Origin: Hyphomicrobiaceae bacterium
GTDB taxonomy: Bacteria; Pseudomonadota; Alphaproteobacteria; Rhizobiales; Hyphomicrobiaceae
NCBI GenBank assembly: GCA_021775715.1
Contig: JAJFHI010000053.1
Location: 1 to 6,589, forward strand
DNA length: 6,589 nucleotides
Direction of reading: 5' to 3'
Position 1 is the first letter of the stretch; each line of letters starts with the position of its first letter. A model generated the notes under the pieces. It had not been told where the DNA came from and did no database searches. It was given only the letters and a program-made list of their open reading frames with translations. Made by a program: the position numbers and the translations under genes. This document shows, one piece after another, positions 6,047-6,589 of this stretch.

Positions 6047-6589
6047 CTAAGACAACGGTTGTCCGGTTGTGCTGGATTCGGCCCCCGACATATGTCTGAC
6101 CCAACTGTGCAAGTAGGCCGCCAGAGACGCAACCGTCAATGCGGCTGTGACCCAGATTAGCACCCAATTCAAGGTCCCAAGTCCAAGATCAAAGCCCTGA
6201 TCTGCCAATACGGACGCTGCGAGAATAATCTGCGCAACAGTGTTAGCCTTGCTGATGATCAAAGGTTTGATGCGAACAGGTGCGCCCAACAGCCACGACA
6301 GCACAACGGCTGCAACAATCAACAAGTCGCGCGTAACAACGGCAATCACCAGCCAGGATGGCAAATACCCGCTAACACCGAGGGCGAAAAACACGCTGAC
6401 GATGAGAAGCTTGTCGGCCAACGGATCGAGGTAGGCCCCAAGCTCGGTCGCCCAGTCGTAGCGCTTGGCCAGATACCCATCGACGGCATCAGAGACGCCG
6501 GCTGCGACGAACAACACAAAGGCTAGCTGCATCTGGTCAGTCACAAGAAGCCAGAAAATGACAGGCACCGAAATGACACGGGCCAGGGT
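6047..6589 (-). CDS. CDP-alcohol phosphatidyltransferase (PgsA superfamily), 5' end cut by the window edge
   Basis: The reading frame stays open to the window end, beyond the GTG at 6568, and the added residues (TLARVISVPV) are the usual first-helix start of this family. Only about ten N-terminal residues are probably missing; 180 are visible. Family enzymes are polytopic inner-membrane proteins that displace CMP from a CDP-alcohol such as CDP-diacylglycerol. The metal and CDP-binding signature DGxxA(R)x8GxxxDxxxD appears as DGYLAK, eight residues, G, AYLD, PLAD (visible residues 37-59), with all aspartates and glycines kept and Lys where Arg is common. Several hydrophobic helices follow, and VTRDLLIV is a second conserved stretch. 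Phosphatidylglycerophosphate synthase is the closest guess, but this lineage usually has several paralogues, so the acceptor alcohol is uncertain. It ends with TAG. Confidence 0.88.
   Translation of the reverse strand, partial: TLARVISVPVIFWLLVTDQMQLAFVLFVAAGVSDAVDGYLAKRYDWATELGAYLDPLADKLLIVSVFFALGVSGYLPSWLVIAVVTRDLLIVAAVVLSWLLGAPVRIKPLIISKANTVAQIILAASVLADQGFDLGLGTLNWVLIWVTAALTVASLAAYLHSWVRHMSGAESSTTGQPLS

Overview
The window looks like ordinary chromosomal core DNA from an alphaproteobacterium. A Rhodospirillales-like marine or freshwater lineage is my best guess, from protein style and gene order only. Every gene I can support lies on the minus strand, so transcription runs from the right edge to the left. 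I see no mobile element, CRISPR array, tRNA, rRNA or obvious recent transfer.

Layout in transcription order (right to left). (1) A CDP-alcohol phosphatidyltransferase of the PgsA superfamily, cut at its 5' end by the window edge (6047-6589). (2) A 99-base gap, then an AI-2E/PerM-family eight-helix membrane protein (4847-5947). (3) hdaA, a DnaA-related AAA+ ATPase (4158-4850), whose ATG overlaps the stop of the membrane-protein gene as ATGA. (4) A 137-base gap holding a hairpin over the hdaA stop and then a near-consensus PHO box. (5) ppk1, polyphosphate kinase, best started at 4020 and not further upstream. (6) ppx/gppA, exopolyphosphatase, starting with GTG 9 bases after the ppk1 stop. (7) A 207-base gap with several inverted repeats and a 14-bp perfect palindrome. 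(8) The first 19 codons of a J-domain (DnaJ-like) protein running off the left edge.

Functionally there are two blocks. The upstream block joins phospholipid head-group chemistry, an uncharacterised membrane permease and the replication regulator HdaA, which promotes ATP hydrolysis by DnaA when bound to the sliding clamp. The downstream block pairs the enzyme that makes polyphosphate (Ppk1) with one that degrades it (Ppx). The PHO box in front of ppk1 suggests that PhoB switches this pair on under phosphate limitation, separately from the hdaA block. That site is the most informative regulatory signal in the window.

I found no evidence of an undescribed system. The observations worth following are the PHO box, the hairpin that may insulate ppk1 from hdaA, and the palindromes upstream of the J-domain gene.
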